Below, piece after piece: positions 1 to 12,024 of a stretch of DNA of 64,000 bases (positions within the stretch are counted from its first letter, which is position 1; the number at the start of each line of letters is the position of its first letter). This stretch comes from Nageia nagi (taxonomy: Eukaryota > Pinophyta), in NCBI GenBank assembly GCA_050084985.1, contig JBITNC010000001.1, positions 207,638,001 to 207,702,000 on the forward strand, written 5' to 3'. Both the position numbers and the translations under genes were made by a program. A model generated the notes under the pieces. That model was not told the origin of the DNA, searched no databases, and saw only the letters and a program-made list of their open reading frames with translations.

Positions 1-498
1 TATATTTTTACATGGCATATCCTATGACCATCTAGTGAAGTAATCTATTGTAGTTAAAATAAACTTGTGGCATATCAAAGAGTTTGAGTTTATAACACCA
101 ATGAAGTCCATACCCTATTGTTGAAAGGGTTATTTAACTACCACAAGTTTGAGAGGCATTGCAGCTTGTCTTCTCTTTCCCACAAATCTATTGCACTTAT
201 CACATTCTCAAGCAATCTTGAATGAATACTAAAATACAGTGGACCAATAATATCTAGCTTGTAATACTTTTGCTACTATAGTTGGTCTAGTATAATGTCC
301 ACCAAATAATTTGTAATGAAATTCATGCAATATTCTTTGAGATTCATGTTGAATCACACATCTTAGTATGGTTTCATAAAAAACTTTTCTATACAAATGA
401 TCATCTATCATAATAAATTTGAGAGAATGCAACTTGAATCTTCTTCTTTGAAATCTATCTAGAGCTTCAGGGTACCTACCAATTTGGAAATAAATCAT
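1..498 (-). pseudogene. Integrase, N-terminal part (element A)
   Basis: Retrotransposon integrase would insert the cDNA copy into host DNA. The H2C2 zinc-binding region is readable: HEFHYKLFGGHY, then LQARYYW, then after one stop ECDKC. The start of the catalytic core follows (GMDFIGVIN, with the first catalytic Asp, then TTIDYFTRWS). The rest lies outside the window, so the second Asp and the Glu cannot be checked. Upstream it joins the RNase H end (FQIGRYPEALDRFQRRRF is the usual linker in this family). Several in-frame stops make it non-functional. Confidence 0.8.
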
Positions 499-1850
499 AA
501 TTTATTTAATCTAATCACTTTTTTGATTGATTTTCTATTCATCCTCCATAAAAGCAATCATATGTGAAGCTTTAGCTATATTTTTATAGAGAGCCCTACC
601 TCTAATTAGCTTGGTTGGCTTAATTTCTATATCATATTCTATTATTTTAGTAATCCAACTAGCCTTTCCTTCACCTAGATCTCCTTGTATAATATAATTT
701 CTTACATCTAGATGGATAGTAAATACAAGGACTCTATTATGGGAGACATAATGCTTGAAATTTATAAGCCCCTTAACTATGGAAAATACTTATTTTTCAA
801 TAAATGAGTACCTTTTTTTATATTGATGTAGTGTTTAACTATGAAAGGAAATTAGATGTTCTTCATTGTTGTCATCCTTGCTAGAATTGCAATAATGCTC
901 CTATCTGCTCCATATGCATACATGATAAAATCTTTTATCATATCAAATTTTTTAAGAATCAAACCTTCTATTATAGCTTTTTTTATTTCTTTAAAGGCTA
1001 CTTTTACTTCATATGACCAAGAAAATATAGCATTTTTCTTTAGCATTGAAGTGATTGGAGATACAATCTTTGAAAAATTATTGATAAATTTTCTAACAAA
1101 ATTGATTTGAACAAGGAATGGTTGTAAGGCCTTCTTATTGAAGGGAAGTAATAATGCTTCTAGAGCTTTTACTCTACCTAGATCAATTGCTAGTCTCTCT
1201 TTTGAGATAATGTGGCCAAGTAATTTTCCTTGCTTGATAATAAAATTTGATTTTTTTAGATTTATTGAAATACTAAATTTCATGCATTTTTCAAAGACCT
1301 CTTTTAGATGTTCCAAATGATCATTTTTGCTATTGATGAGATCGTGATATCATCTAGATAGATCAGTATAATTTTATTTATTAGTTCATCAAATGCATGA
1401 TCCATGGTTCTTTGAAAAGTAACTTCTACATTAAAAAGACCAAATTGTATTATTTGGAAAGCAAATGTCCCCTATTTAGTTGTGAATGTAGTTTTGAATT
1501 GATCTTCATCTTTCACACAAATTTGGTTAAAGCTTGAGTAACCATCAATCATTGAAAAATAGCAAGCTTTAGCAATTGTATGTAGGATCTAGTCCATAGG
1601 AGGGTGAAGATAAATATATTTAAGAGACACTTTATTCAAATTTTTGAAATCAACATAGAGTTTGATTTCTCCACTTTTTTTTCAAATAAGAACTAGATTT
1701 GCAACCTAAAAAAAATGCTTGATAGGATAAATAATTTTTAAATCAAGAAGCTTGATTAACTCTTATTTCATAGCTTCCTCTATTTTTGGGTTGAATAGTC
1801 TTTGTTTTTTCTTATATGGTTTGACATTTAATTCAAGCTCAATTGTGTGT
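499..1850 (-). pseudogene. Reverse transcriptase and RNase H (element A)
   Basis: RT copies the genomic RNA and RNase H removes the RNA strand. Visible in order on the minus strand: lead-in LFNPKIEEAMK near 1790, VDFKNLN, MIDGYSSFNQI, the catalytic YLDD box near 1345-1360 (intact), then the thumb and connection (NLKKSNFIIKQGKLLGHIIS; ALQPFLVQINFVRKFINNFS; KKNAIFSWS) at 852-1316. The RNase H core starts at about 950 (FIMYAYGADRSIIAIL) and decays through stops to 560. The Ty3-type RH here is separate from the second RNase H domain at 2240-2697. Confidence 0.85.
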
Positions 1851-2239
1851 TGAATGACATTTTTGTCATATGTCTTAATATCATCTTAAGTCCAAGCAAT
1901 TACTTGGGAAAACTTATGATAAATTTGAAACATAACAACCTTTTTTATATCAAAACACTTTGAACCAACTTTTATATACTTTTTAGGTTATACTATTAGC
2001 TCAACATGATTCTCCTGTAGGATGGCCAAAGACTTAGGCTTTAGGACATCTTCTAAATCAAACAATTTTTCAAAAGAGGGTGATCCTTTTAGTATAACAT
2101 TATTTCTAAGTTGAATGATATCTAATTCTTACAAATAATTAGGCATTTCTTTAATACCAAAAGTGTCAGCCACTGCTTCATCCATGAGGAAGTTCATAAT
2201 ATGCTCATTTAAGTCAAATACTTGCCAAAAGTTTATAGC

Positions 2240-2697
2240 ATTAGATACTGAAGGCCTACATTAAACTTTGACTCTAAGAGCTCCTCTTTTATAATGAGCA
2301 AGATTACAGTGTGCCCCTCTTCTAGCAAGTGCATTAGCTATTTGGTTGTACCTTCTAAGAATAGATATAAAATTGATAGCTAAGAATGACTCCAATAAAT
2401 CCCACACTTTATTCCTATAGTTCTTGAAATAATGTTTTTTTGCACTAATCTCATTTTTAATCTGCTTAATGACCAATTCTAAATCACCATGAATAATCAA
2501 GCATCTCATGCCTATACTGATTGCTTTAGATAAACCTAAATAAAGGGTTTTGTACTCAATAGCATTATTTGTACAAGTCCATATGAATCAAGAGAAGAAT
2601 TTTTTGGTATTTCCCTTAGAATATTTGAAAACCACTCCAGCTCCACATCCATGTCTATATCAGGAATCATCAAAATACATTATCCATATCTCATGTT
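2240..2697 (-). pseudogene. Extra RNase H domain between protease and RT (element A)
   Basis: The translation has the shape of a plant/archaeal-type RNase H: IWIMYFDDS (first Asp), GCGAGVVFK, TNNAIEYKTLYLGL (Glu), IIHGDLELVIKQIKN (Asp), then RRYNQIANALARRGAH. In the last block, related domains usually have ADALA; here it is ANALA, a one-base GAT-to-AAT change that would remove the fourth metal-binding Asp. It lies after protease and about 400 nt before the RT lead-in. The same order is found in elements B and CD. One stop (about 2660) and the Asp-to-Asn change suggest it is dead. Confidence 0.75.
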
Positions 2698-2932
2698 CTT
2701 TATTAGCAGTGACTAAGATTGGTTGAGTTTTCTCATATGAATAATAATTTTCCATACCAACATCTATGACCTAGTAATTTATATCATTTATTGAAAGAAC
2801 TTCAATTATTAGTATTAATTCCCTTAGTGTGTAATTTTCAAATACTTCCACTAGTTGTAGATCATTTATATAGTTTTATTCAATTATCCTTTTGAGATGA
2901 ATAGTTTTGGTACCTTCATTTAGAATTTTTAC

Positions 2933-3300
2933 TTATTTGTTTTGTAAAAGAAGAAGAAGATGACTATATTCTAAACCTAGATATCCTATCAATTTAGTAG
3001 TAAATTCTTTGGAAAGACATATTTTGAATAAATATGGAAGATCAACTACAATAATATCTTCGACAACACAAATATCAAGGAAAACATTCAAAGTTATTTG
3101 AACTCTTTTGATACTACCAACTACATCTACTAAGAAAGAATCTAATTGTATGACACCATCAATACATATTGTAATATATGGCTTCATTTCATCTATAATA
3201 GCTTTAGGTATCATAGTTATTGTAGCTTTATTATCAATCATACAATTGTTCACTACTCAACCTTCTAGTCTCAAAGATAAATAGAAAGTGGGGTTCTTGT
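2933..3300 (-). pseudogene. Aspartic protease (element A)
   Basis: Would process the Gag-Pol polyprotein. The minus-strand reading VNNCMIDNKATITMIPKAI is the active-site block. The related copies read IIDTGATITMIPKAF (element B) and CMIDTKSSITI (CD), so this copy has D-N-K where D-T-G is expected and should be inactive. The flap and C-terminal stretch follows (GVIQLDSFLVDVVGS, ITLNVFLDICVVEDIIVVDL) and ends at GYLGLEYSHLLL. It sits between gag and the extra RNase H. Confidence 0.7.
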
Positions 3301-3779
3301 TATACCTGTTGGAGTTGGAGGGACATCTTTAGACATTGCATAGATAAGATTATCTTCATTTTCCCTTTTTGACTATTTTTTAACTTCAAATCTTCTTGCA
3401 AAATATATAATTGACTTGGTATCTATAATGTATCAAACATGGTCATCCTAGAAATATTTTGCTTTAATTCTTTCACAATAGTGTATGGAGCATATGGGAT
3501 GAACTTAGTTTCACTTGTTGGTTTGTTCTAAAATGTTGAGTAGACTTTTGTTTATGATAATTAGTAATGAAAGGATATCTCAATGTATTGATTCTTTCTT
3601 TCTTCAAAACTTTTTTTCTAGTTGCAACAAGGTTTGTTTCAATCGAGGCATTAGTACTTGTATTTGATGGAATAGTACCCAGATTTAATGGAACTTGATA
3701 TTGTTGGTTTTGAGGCTAAGCTAAGGGAGCCTTAGCTTTCTTATGTTTAGGTTGTACTTAAGTGGATTCTCAGTATTTT

Positions 3780-4990
3780 TTAGTGGCTTATGGTTGCTAT
3801 GGAACTATTGAAGAAGTTGCTCTAGTTTGAACATAATTTACTTGTTCTCTAGCATATCTCAAAAGCCAAAAGTTCATCATTATGAGATCAATAGCAAGAT
3901 TTGATGCAAGTTCCACCATATAGTTAGAATGCAAACCTAAGTATTGATGTTGATACACCACACATTAATCTTAAAAATGAGGAATTGAACATGTTGGACA
4001 CCATTTTGTAATGCCCAAAGTGGTAATATCTACAAAACTAGTCATAATAGCATTTTTAATTATTTTGGAAGGATTTATCTATTCTAGCTAGTTGACCTTG
4101 GGTTGGAATATTGGTTGATACTGATTATCATATCTTCTATAATTAAAATCATGATTCTAAATTTCTTATAGAGTGAGCTTATTGGTTAAATTCCTAATAA
4201 TTACCCCCAACTACCTTATTCTTTCCTCTTCTTGAGATTTAGGTCCCGCACCAATACTTATGGATGCAAGAGTGGGTAATGCTAGTAACTAATTTTGGAT
4301 AATAGGTTTGGAAGGAGTTGGTAAGGTGAAAACTCTAAGGTGACATATTTATAGATCTTATTTAGGAGATAAATTTGAAAATAAAAGTATGATTATTCTA
4401 AGTTGCATTTTACCAAAGGACACCATGGTATGTTTTATAGTTTTTATTGTTTGGTAAACACATGGGAATGTATCTCCTAACATAACAATAAGCATATTGA
4501 GGTTAGAAAGAAAAAATTTCTTGTAATACATCAAAGCTTATGTATTTTTTGGTCTAATCCTAATTGGTATGGACTTTCATGTTGTTTTGAATCTGATATT
4601 GAAATCATCAATGGATTCATGAGGATGTCTTTTCATACATGCTATGAGGCTAAGAAATATGTTATCATCACAATATATAGCAAATATTTTAATTAAATAT
4701 TAACATAACTCTTCCCATGAATTTATAGATTGGGGGGTAAGAGTTCTGAACCACTCAGCTGCTTTTCCTCTAAAAGAGTATAATAGTAATCTAATCATCA
4801 TGGTTTCATCTGTAATATCAAAGCTTAAAGTTAACAAAGATACATCTTCATAATATTCATATGGTGTCTTTTTAGAACCATCATACTTAGGCAAAACTTT
4901 AAAAGTTTCTTGAATTATAGGAGGGGAATTAGCAACAACAACTAAAGGATGATTACTATTCTAGATATAAAAATCTATTGGTTGAGCCAT
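3780..4990 (-). pseudogene. Gag (element A)
   Basis: Gag forms the virus-like particle. The likely start is the ATG at 4990-4988 (MAQPIDF), which matches MAQLALTNF in element B and MGQPTPIDF in CD. The capsid signature is clear in 4700-4894: KYDGSKKTPYEYYEDVSLL and FRGKAAEWFRTLTPQSI, typical of the retrotransposon gag family. The downstream part (EWCPTC-like cysteine stretch, QHQYLGLHSNYMVELA near 3920) is shared with B. Several stops interrupt it. Confidence 0.75.
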
Positions 4991-5883
4991 ACTTAGATAA
5001 TAGGTAGGAGATGAAGGATTTTTTAGGATTGAGTCAAATACAATTGATAGTGGGATTGCCCTTAAGGGGACCAAAGGATACAAAACCCAAGAAATCTTTT
5101 GCCTATTCCTTCTATGTAGAACTAATAGCTCTTGAAATTTAGGTTGTCTAAGGGAATTTTTGGTACTACTTCTAGTTAGTCTACATTATGGAGGTGTCAA
5201 GGTTCAAAACATCAACTAGTTGATAGTAGAGTCACCATTAAGGTTAAAAGAACTTTATAATCTTGAATAATTTAATTGATATCCCACCATATGAGGCTAT
5301 TAGGCCTAACTATGTCTACCAAATATGGAACTTAGCTTGCATCCCATTAGGCATGCCAAAAATGAAATTGGCCATTGTTGATCAATATAGCATAACCTCA
5401 AGGGTTTGGTCTGGTCATGTTCTCCATTGCCCATAATAGTAGATTCTTTGAAAGAGAAAAAAGTGGTGGGGATATCCTTGTGTTGGTTTTCTACTCAATC
5501 TCTAATTTATAGGTTAGTTCTTATCTATATTTAAGGTCAAAAGTAACAAAAAAGAAATGAAAGGATAAAGATTTATAGAAAAGAGACAAGAAAATAAAAG
5601 GAACTAAAACAAGAAATATATAATCCAAGCATTGCATCATAGGTAGTAATCCATGGCCAAGACCAAGAATAGTAAGCTATCTTGCACTTGGGGTCTCGTA
5701 ATCATAATATATAGCCATAATTTAAAGAAAACATTTTACACATAACATCCACAAAAGTAATAAATAGCTATTTTGTTGTAATAGGGTAAAGCATTGTCTA
5801 TTTGTATTATTATATGTGAATAGATCTTATAGATTTGGGCAAATTTGCTAAAATGTCTAACCTTTTTTATCTCTAAAAGTTAA

Positions 5884-5892
5884 CTATTTATA
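5884..5892 (-). promoter_or_regulatory. TATA box in element A LTR
   Basis: Minus-strand TATAAATAG. The same motif sits at the matching place in all five LTR copies of the family (also 39530-39538, 42682-42690, 54364-54372, 62875-62883), so it is probably the ancestral promoter element. Confidence 0.6.
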
Positions 5893-6474
5893 AAACTTCC
5901 CCCCTTATTTGGTGGTTGGGTTTCATTAATATACATAATTGATAGCATTGAATGAAACAACTAAAATAGCACTATTTATATAAATACTACAACTATGTTA
6001 GATTACATAGTGAATAAGTACCAACAACATGACTATCTAGGAATTTATAATTTTTGAATAGCCATGTCCATAGAGCTGTAATCCTTTTGAAATGTTATTG
6101 ACTACTCCTTCTTTGACCCTATAGCTAATTGAAGATACCAAATGTAGCTATCTGAATAATTATTTATCTATAAATTGATGGATACAATTTGGTACTATGC
6201 TCTATCAGCTACTATCTACTTCTCTGCAACTTTTATGATCTCTACTATAGATGTTAGTAATTGGAGTAATGGTGGTTCATAATATTATGTCAACTTGATT
6301 CAAGAAGAAACTACCACTATTATATGGAAATAAGTTGATATCGACACATTAATAGGGCCTTAAGGGTCAAACACTTAAGACAAAATGGACCCAAGTGTTC
6401 CTTTACCCTTACCTTTGCTTAACAATTTCTATTTTCTTTGTTTGGACTTTTTTGATGATCTAGCTCTTTCAAGA

Positions 6475-6745
6475 CCTGCTAATTTTAATCAAAAATTATG
6501 ATGTCATCTCTCAAAATTGATATAATTTATTTTATGTCTTTATAAATCTTTACCTATCATTATTTGTTTTGAGACTCATTGATTTCAATCAAAAATTGAC
6601 ATCACCACTCAGAATTGGTAGGCTCTATTTGATGTCTTCATAAATCTTCACCCACCATTGCTTATTTTAGGGCCCATTACTTTCAATCAAAAATTATGAC
6701 ATCATCAATCAGAATTGATGGGCTCTATTTGATGTCTTGGATCTT
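6475..6745. repeat. Three ~98-bp tandem units in the LTR U3 region
   Basis: Units start near 6479, 6579 and 6676. Each contains a run like caatcaaaaattatgac, then a TGATGTCA/TGACATCA-like core, then agaattgatgggctctattt. Two comparable units of about 115 bp lie in the CD LTRs (near 40113 and 40227; near 63453 and 63575), so copy number differs between LTRs. Confidence 0.7.
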
Positions 6746-6754
6746 AATTTATAC

Positions 6755-7070
6755 AACTCCTAGATACTTGTGTCAAAAATTCTTGAACACTCTAAGGGAA
6801 TAAATATAACTCTTGATCATTCTTATTTACATAACTCCCAAGCATTCTTATTTACATAACTTCTAGATACTCTAAAAAAATAACATAACTCCTAGCTATT
6901 CTTATTTACAATTCCTGACACTCTAAGAGAAAGAAATGAGAAGAGGAGGAATTGACAAGAATGAAAGACTATAAGAATTTACAACTCACAGACACTCTAA
7001 CAAAATAACATCACTTCTAGGTACTCTAAAAAAATAACACAACTCTTGGGTACTAAAAAATAAAAGAATA
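6755..7070. repeat. Degenerate 25-30-bp minisatellite in element A LTR
   Basis: About eight variants of a unit resembling aactcctagatactctaaaa, with spacers of ttatttacat or aaaataacat. Element B's 3' LTR has a related array at 53250-53365, read on the other strand. Confidence 0.65.
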
Positions 7071-7130
7071 AAGAATAATTTTGAATTACTTTGATTTAGA
7101 GTGTAATTTTGAAAGAATACACTAATAGAC

Positions 7131-7330
7131 CTTATGATATGAAATTATCTAAATGCACCAATATATGATAAGTAATTATCTATTTATACACCATATGACA
7201 TGAAATGATGTAACTGCACCATATAATATGAAATGATACAAGTTCACCATATGATATGAAATTATTTAAATACCCAATATATGTTATGAAATAATCTAAG
7301 TACACCATATGGTTTGTAATTATTGGATGA
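7131..7330. repeat. Minisatellite of 28-30-bp units
   Basis: About six degenerate copies of a unit like caccatatgatatgaaatga, directly outside the A LTR. Two more scattered copies occur near 8385-8440. They are in host sequence, next to PPR-derived fragments. Confidence 0.65.
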
Positions 7331-9080
7331 TATGCAATTCATAGTTATTGTAATGTTTCCCATAAACTCTTAGATTTGATGAATCACTTTGAAACAAACC
7401 CTTATAGCATGAATTATTTTTATATTATTATTCCTTAGATGAATCATTATACATGAATTATTTGATAGGATGCATAATGCAAATATAATTTTAGGTCTAC
7501 AATGATTGCAGTATATAAAAAAATAGGTACAAGCTAAGTAGTCTACCCCCTCAACTACTTTTCCTAAAAACTTAAAATATTACAAATATCCATCAAATTT
7601 TCTCTAAGTATCTAACTATTGTTCTATGTGCTCTATCCCTTTGGATCTAATTTAACCAAAAAAAAAAAAATAAAATAAAATGTTGCAAATATACAAGGAT
7701 GCAAAATTTGGAAGATTACACAAGGCCTAGCAATTGTTTAACAAGATGCATGATGCAAATATGATTTTATATATTTATTGCTTGTAAATAACATAAGAAT
7801 GTAAGAATAGGAGAGTTTGAGCATATTAACAAAATGGATTTTCTAAAAATTATATTTTAAGGGAACTTTGTACTTCACTTCCAAAATACCCATAAAACAT
7901 AAATTGGATGTGTGGATGTATCTACTTGGTACTTGTAAATCAAATTTTGTCTAATTATTGATCATACAACTATTCTTTATCATTTGATCATAATTGTAGA
8001 ACATATTTTAATCTTATTATGCTTATATTTATGTTTATGTTCCATCTACATTACATAGTCTTCATGTCCAAAAATGGGACCCAAAACTTGATGTGACTGT
8101 TATAACAAACTTGTCAAATAGTAATAAATTACCTTATTCATGATTGTACAATTAGACCATAATTGAACCAAAGGAGGTTCCTAATATCATAATTTGAAGT
8201 TTAATATACCAAATTTCTAAAAATTATATGCTTGTAGAAAAAGGATCCCAAAAGATATCTCAAGATGGGGCCCAAAAAATTGGCTTCGAGAAGGAAAGCA
8301 CCTTTCTAACCTAGACTTTTTCCAGTGTAAAAAACTAGTACAAAAGTGATAAGTTGGCCTTATCCAACATATGTTCTAAAATGATGCAATTGTATTGTAT
8401 GATATGAAATTATTTAAATACACTATATGATATGGAAAAATGATAAATATTCATGGGGATGTGTCTTTTTGGTGCTTGTGAATCACACAAGAATGTAGGA
8501 ATATGGGAGTTTGTGTATGTGGAAATAATCCATTTTTTTAAGCCTAAATATGTTACATATTATGTTATACTTTTAAATATTTATGTTGAAGTAGGTAATT
8601 ATGTTTCAAACATGGAGAATATTCTTATAGAATAAAACTCCATCTACATTGGCATATTTTTATAGTAGAGAGACACAATCTTATGGATTGTAATGATCAC
8701 ATGATATACACAAAACATGTATAATTTGAAGGTCCTCAAGTATTTTCAAAAAATATAATTGATTGGTTTCAAACCAAATTCAATAACATTTTACAAGTAT
8801 TCTTCTTGTATATACAACTTCTCATGGAATGTAATGATTGGAGGATATACAATTCATGGCTACAATAAAGATGCCCTTAAACTATTTAATATAATTAAGC
8901 ACTTAGGAACAAACCTTAAAAAATAAAATTTCTATGTATTATTACTTGTAAATAGTTTAATATCACTTGGGAACAATCCTCTCTTCTCTACTCACTCCAT
9001 CTCAAGAGTTGCACCAAATTCAAAAGCATATACTAAATTAACTATTCATTGTGTTCATCTACCATATGCTCTTGCATTTG
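7320..9080 (+). pseudogene. Decayed PPR-protein-derived sequence (left block)
   Basis: Pentatricopeptide repeat proteins bind organellar RNA; PLS-class members often direct editing. Fragments readable on the plus strand include KAWQLFNKMHDANMI-like text near 7710-7770, an E-motif-like stretch at 8453-8635 (GACESHKNVGIWEF, KPKYVTYYVILLNIYVEVGN), and SWNVMIGGYTIHGYNKDALKLF near 8830-8890. The order is scrambled and frames shift, so this is a graveyard of duplicated PPR pieces and not one gene. Blocks at 8000-8180 are similar to 17025-17215, on the far side of element T1, so the T1 insertion split an already duplicated region. Confidence 0.65.
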
Positions 9081-9343
9081 GAAAAACTCCTAAAGATGAG
9101 CCTTTAGCATCTCTTCCACCATACTTGATTCACTTATGCACTTATGGATTATAAGCATGAATGGCATGAGTATAAGTATAGATTTGTAAAAACCCACTAC
9201 TATGATAAATATGATAAAGATATAGATTGATTGCATAATTCCTTGATATACATGTATGAAAAATATGAAATAATACACAAGGCTTGAAATTATTTGAAAA
9301 GATAATATGTGAAATCATATATAAATCAATCATGCTTACAATA

Positions 9344-9985
9344 TGTAGATGCCTCAAAATGAACCTTTATGTATTTAATAAATCATTTTAATCCCTCAAT
9401 AGATTATTATTTAAAAAGGGATTAAAAATGTATAAAAGAGGTGTAGACCATGTATTTGACCCTTGTGGATTGTACAAGGGGTCAAAATATTAAAGTCATG
9501 TAAATGTGTATCATATATAAAGGCATCATTTGATGACCTATAGATCATGAGTGAATCATGGGTAAATAATCATTTCAAGCTAATATAAGGATTATCAATT
9601 GAAGATCATTTGAAAGATTGTAACTTGCTTTATTTATCTACATTGCACATCCATTATTCTATAAGTTCACATGTATGTTCATAATTTGATTATTTTCTAA
9701 TTCACTCATCACTACATTCTTGATCATGTTTGTAATTTCACTTATCTTATAGCATCGATGGCATGCCAAATTTAGGATGTTAGTGGCATACTTATTCATG
9801 AATCTATGCTTTATCTTTAGTGCATTTTATGATTAATAGAATGAATATAGAATCTAAGTAAACACTATTGCATTCTTACTACATGTTATTACCATATTTT
9901 TGATATATGTGTTAATATTTACAAAGTAGAGCGATAGTGCATTGATTAACCCCATTTGCATTAATTACATTATTTAGCTACTACA
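9344..9985 (+). repeat. 5' LTR of T1
   Basis: TG...CA ends and the same length as the 3' copy. A TATA box (TATAAAAG, 9431-9438) lies about 90 bp in. Three bases after the LTR a possible primer-binding site starts (TGGTGAACTTGACTACTCG, from 9989); I could not assign a tRNA. Confidence 0.92.
9431..9438 (+). promoter_or_regulatory. TATA box, T1 5' LTR
   Basis: TATAAAAG, kept at the same place in the 3' LTR (16463-16470). Confidence 0.6.
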
Positions 9986-10143
9986 ATTTGGTGAACTTGA
10001 CTACTCGATTTATCTTGCCCTAGAGATGAGATCGTGCTAACCCTTCTTATCAATATCAAGCTACTAGCACCATATATTTCTATTTTTATGATGCTAGTGT
10101 AGTTAAGATGGATCAACTCACAGCCATGCTTTAGCATCTGAAC

Positions 10144-11290
10144 ATGAATATTTTGGATTTGCAAATAGAGATTGCTACAAATAACAATTCAGGTTCCAAC
10201 TTGACTAATCCAAGAGGTTCATATAATACCTCACCATCTAATCCTAATGACTATGATGGTATTTTCATTTCATCCTTAATGGATGATGTCCATAATTTGA
10301 ACCTACCATCTAATCACAAGACCCCTAAATTTCAAATGTTTAGTAGTGAATAGGATCCCAAGCAGTATCTCATAAGCTTTTAGGAGGAGTTCTTATTGAA
10401 ATTGGGTTTGGATGAGAGGTTAATGGTTAAATTATTCCCAAGGAGTTTGAAAGGTGATGCAACTCAATGGTTCTACTTTCTACTTGGTAAGTTTATTGAT
10501 TCCTTCAAAACCTTAGTTTGAATATTTATGGGTTAATACAAACATAATATTAAAGAACAAGGTAATATATCATAATTATGTGCACTTCATTAAGAAACCA
10601 ATGAAACCATAGAGAATTATGTCTTACACTTCAAAAAGTAATGCAAAATACTCAAGTTAAACTAGATGAATCTAATATTTGTGGCATATTTCATAAATTT
10701 ATTATTTCTCTACTTCAATTGCATGCTCCTAGTGCTAAGGATGTTGGTTTTGGTACTTTAGTTCAATAATTAGTGCAAAAAAAGAAAGTTTTATTATCTA
10801 TAGAAGAGCATATAACAATTTTTTCAAAGATAATAGGAAATCATACACCAAGAAAGAGGAGAAACCATTTAATATACTAGATATACCCAAGACTCCTCCA
10901 AAGGCACAAAGATCTACTTCCTCAAAAGAGACCAACTACACATTTTCAATTCCACCAAGAATTCATTTGAGGGACTTAATGAATAAAGGCCTCCTACATT
11001 TGTTTGAAAAAGTTGATGATGATACCCCTTTGAGACACTTTGAGGCATATTGTGCTTATCATCAATGAAAAAAACATGCTACAAACTTTTGCAGCACATT
11101 GGAAGCAACTATCATAGCCCTCATAGAATAAAGAAGGTACAAGATTGATGAATGTCTTGTTAAACAAGGAGATGTTGTCAATGTGGTCATAATAGTCAAA
11201 AAGGTATGTGCTAACTTGAGAAAATAACATCCATGCAATGTTCCAAATCTAGTTACCATTAAATAAGTAAGTGTCCCACTTGATCCTAAA
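10144..11290 (+). pseudogene. Gag (T1)
   Basis: Starts at MNILDLQIEIA (10144) with an Asn/Ser-rich leader, then the capsid core: KFQMFSSE, DERLMVKLFPRSLKGDATQWFY (about 10410-10480; in pieces), typical of retrotransposon gag. A zinc-knuckle-like cluster C-x2-H...H-x4-C (AYCAYHQ, KKHATNFC) is at about 11045-11095. Stops and at least one frameshift near 10640-10800 disable it. Confidence 0.7.
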
Positions 11291-11299
11291 GTTTATAGT

Positions 11300-12024
11300 A
11301 TGATTGATCAATTAAAAAATACACTAGCCAAGATTGGATTGTATGATCTCATTTCTACTTCTCAAGCTCATATGGATGTTTTATATACTTTATTTAAGAA
11401 TGAAACTATTCCTACTAACATTTTAGCCACTACAATTTTTAAGAAGCTCCAAACCATTAGGGAAAGTGACATTATCTCTTTTCACAAATCTGAAATACTC
11501 AACTAAGAACTACAAGATGAGTATGTAGCTTTATATATCACCCCTATGGTAGAGGAATGGGAAGTCAAAAGAAAATGGTAGACAATAGTTCAACTATGAA
11601 TGTGTGTTCTAACCATTATTTGACTCAATTACAAGAAAAAGGTGTAACCATCCCTCCATTGGAAGAAACTACTCTCAAAATTAGAGCCTATGATAGTTCT
11701 TCAAAGAAACCACTAGGCATAGCTACCATCATGATTACCATAGGAGTTAGAACTATTCCAACCAAGTTTCAGGTAGTTGATTCCAACTTATTTTATAACA
11801 TACTTTTAGGAAGACCTTGGATCCATGATATGGAAGATGTTCCTTCTACATTACATGGTAGATTGAAATTTGCATTCCAAGGAGAAGTACATACAATCTT
11901 AGTTGATCCTGAGCCCTATGCACTATGCAATGCTAGTAACTTTTATGAGATGGCCTTGGTTCCATCACTTTTCAAAATAGAACCCTTGGATGATCTCACA
12001 TTAGGGGAAAATATAGATAAATAG
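11300..12024 (+). pseudogene. Aspartic protease region (T1)
   Basis: The active-site block is MVDNSSTMNVCSNHYL (Asp at 11581), where Tat proteases typically have D-[DG]-[GS]-S; here the third residue context is weakened. The Tat-specific C-terminus is well preserved: FYNILLGRPWIHDMEDVPST, then LHGRLKFAFQGEVHTI. The stretch 11300-11506 is the linker between gag and protease. The 11557 ATG is not a true start, because the polyprotein would read in from gag. Confidence 0.75.

Larger units (their letters stand above)
1..7121 (-). mobile_element. Element A: Ty3/gypsy LTR retrotransposon, 3' part outside the window
   Basis: The element reads leftward: LTR (5389-7121), gag, protease, an RNase H domain, RT-RNase H, integrase. 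Integrase is cut by the window start, so the 3' region and 3' LTR are not seen. Domain order and sequence match elements B and CD further right, so the three form one family. The extra RNase H lies before RT, unlike the Tat elements in the same window. All coding regions carry several stops. The element-strand LTR begins TGTATTCTTTC and ends TTGATCA. The base 5 nt beyond the LTR on the right (ctaat) would be the target duplication, but the partner copy is not visible. Confidence 0.85.
5389..7121 (-). repeat. 5' LTR of element A
   Basis: Matches the other four LTR copies of this family (39030-40896, 42016-43225, 52881-54877, 62399-64000). The inner edge TGATCAATATAGCATAACC aligns with the B and CD edges. 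The outer edge is set by TGTATTCTTTC on the minus strand, matching the B 3' LTR start at 52881. A TATA box is present on the minus strand (CTATTTATA on plus, 5884-5892). The U3 part holds three units of about 98 bp (6475-6745) and a degenerate 25-30-bp minisatellite (about 6755-7070). Downstream of the LTR, on the minus strand, lies a TTTTTGGCATGCC stretch that also follows the B LTR and may be the primer-binding region. Confidence 0.8.

Noticed and set aside
10994-11259. Overlapping minus-strand ORFs
   Set aside because: They are complements of T1 gag; no domain.
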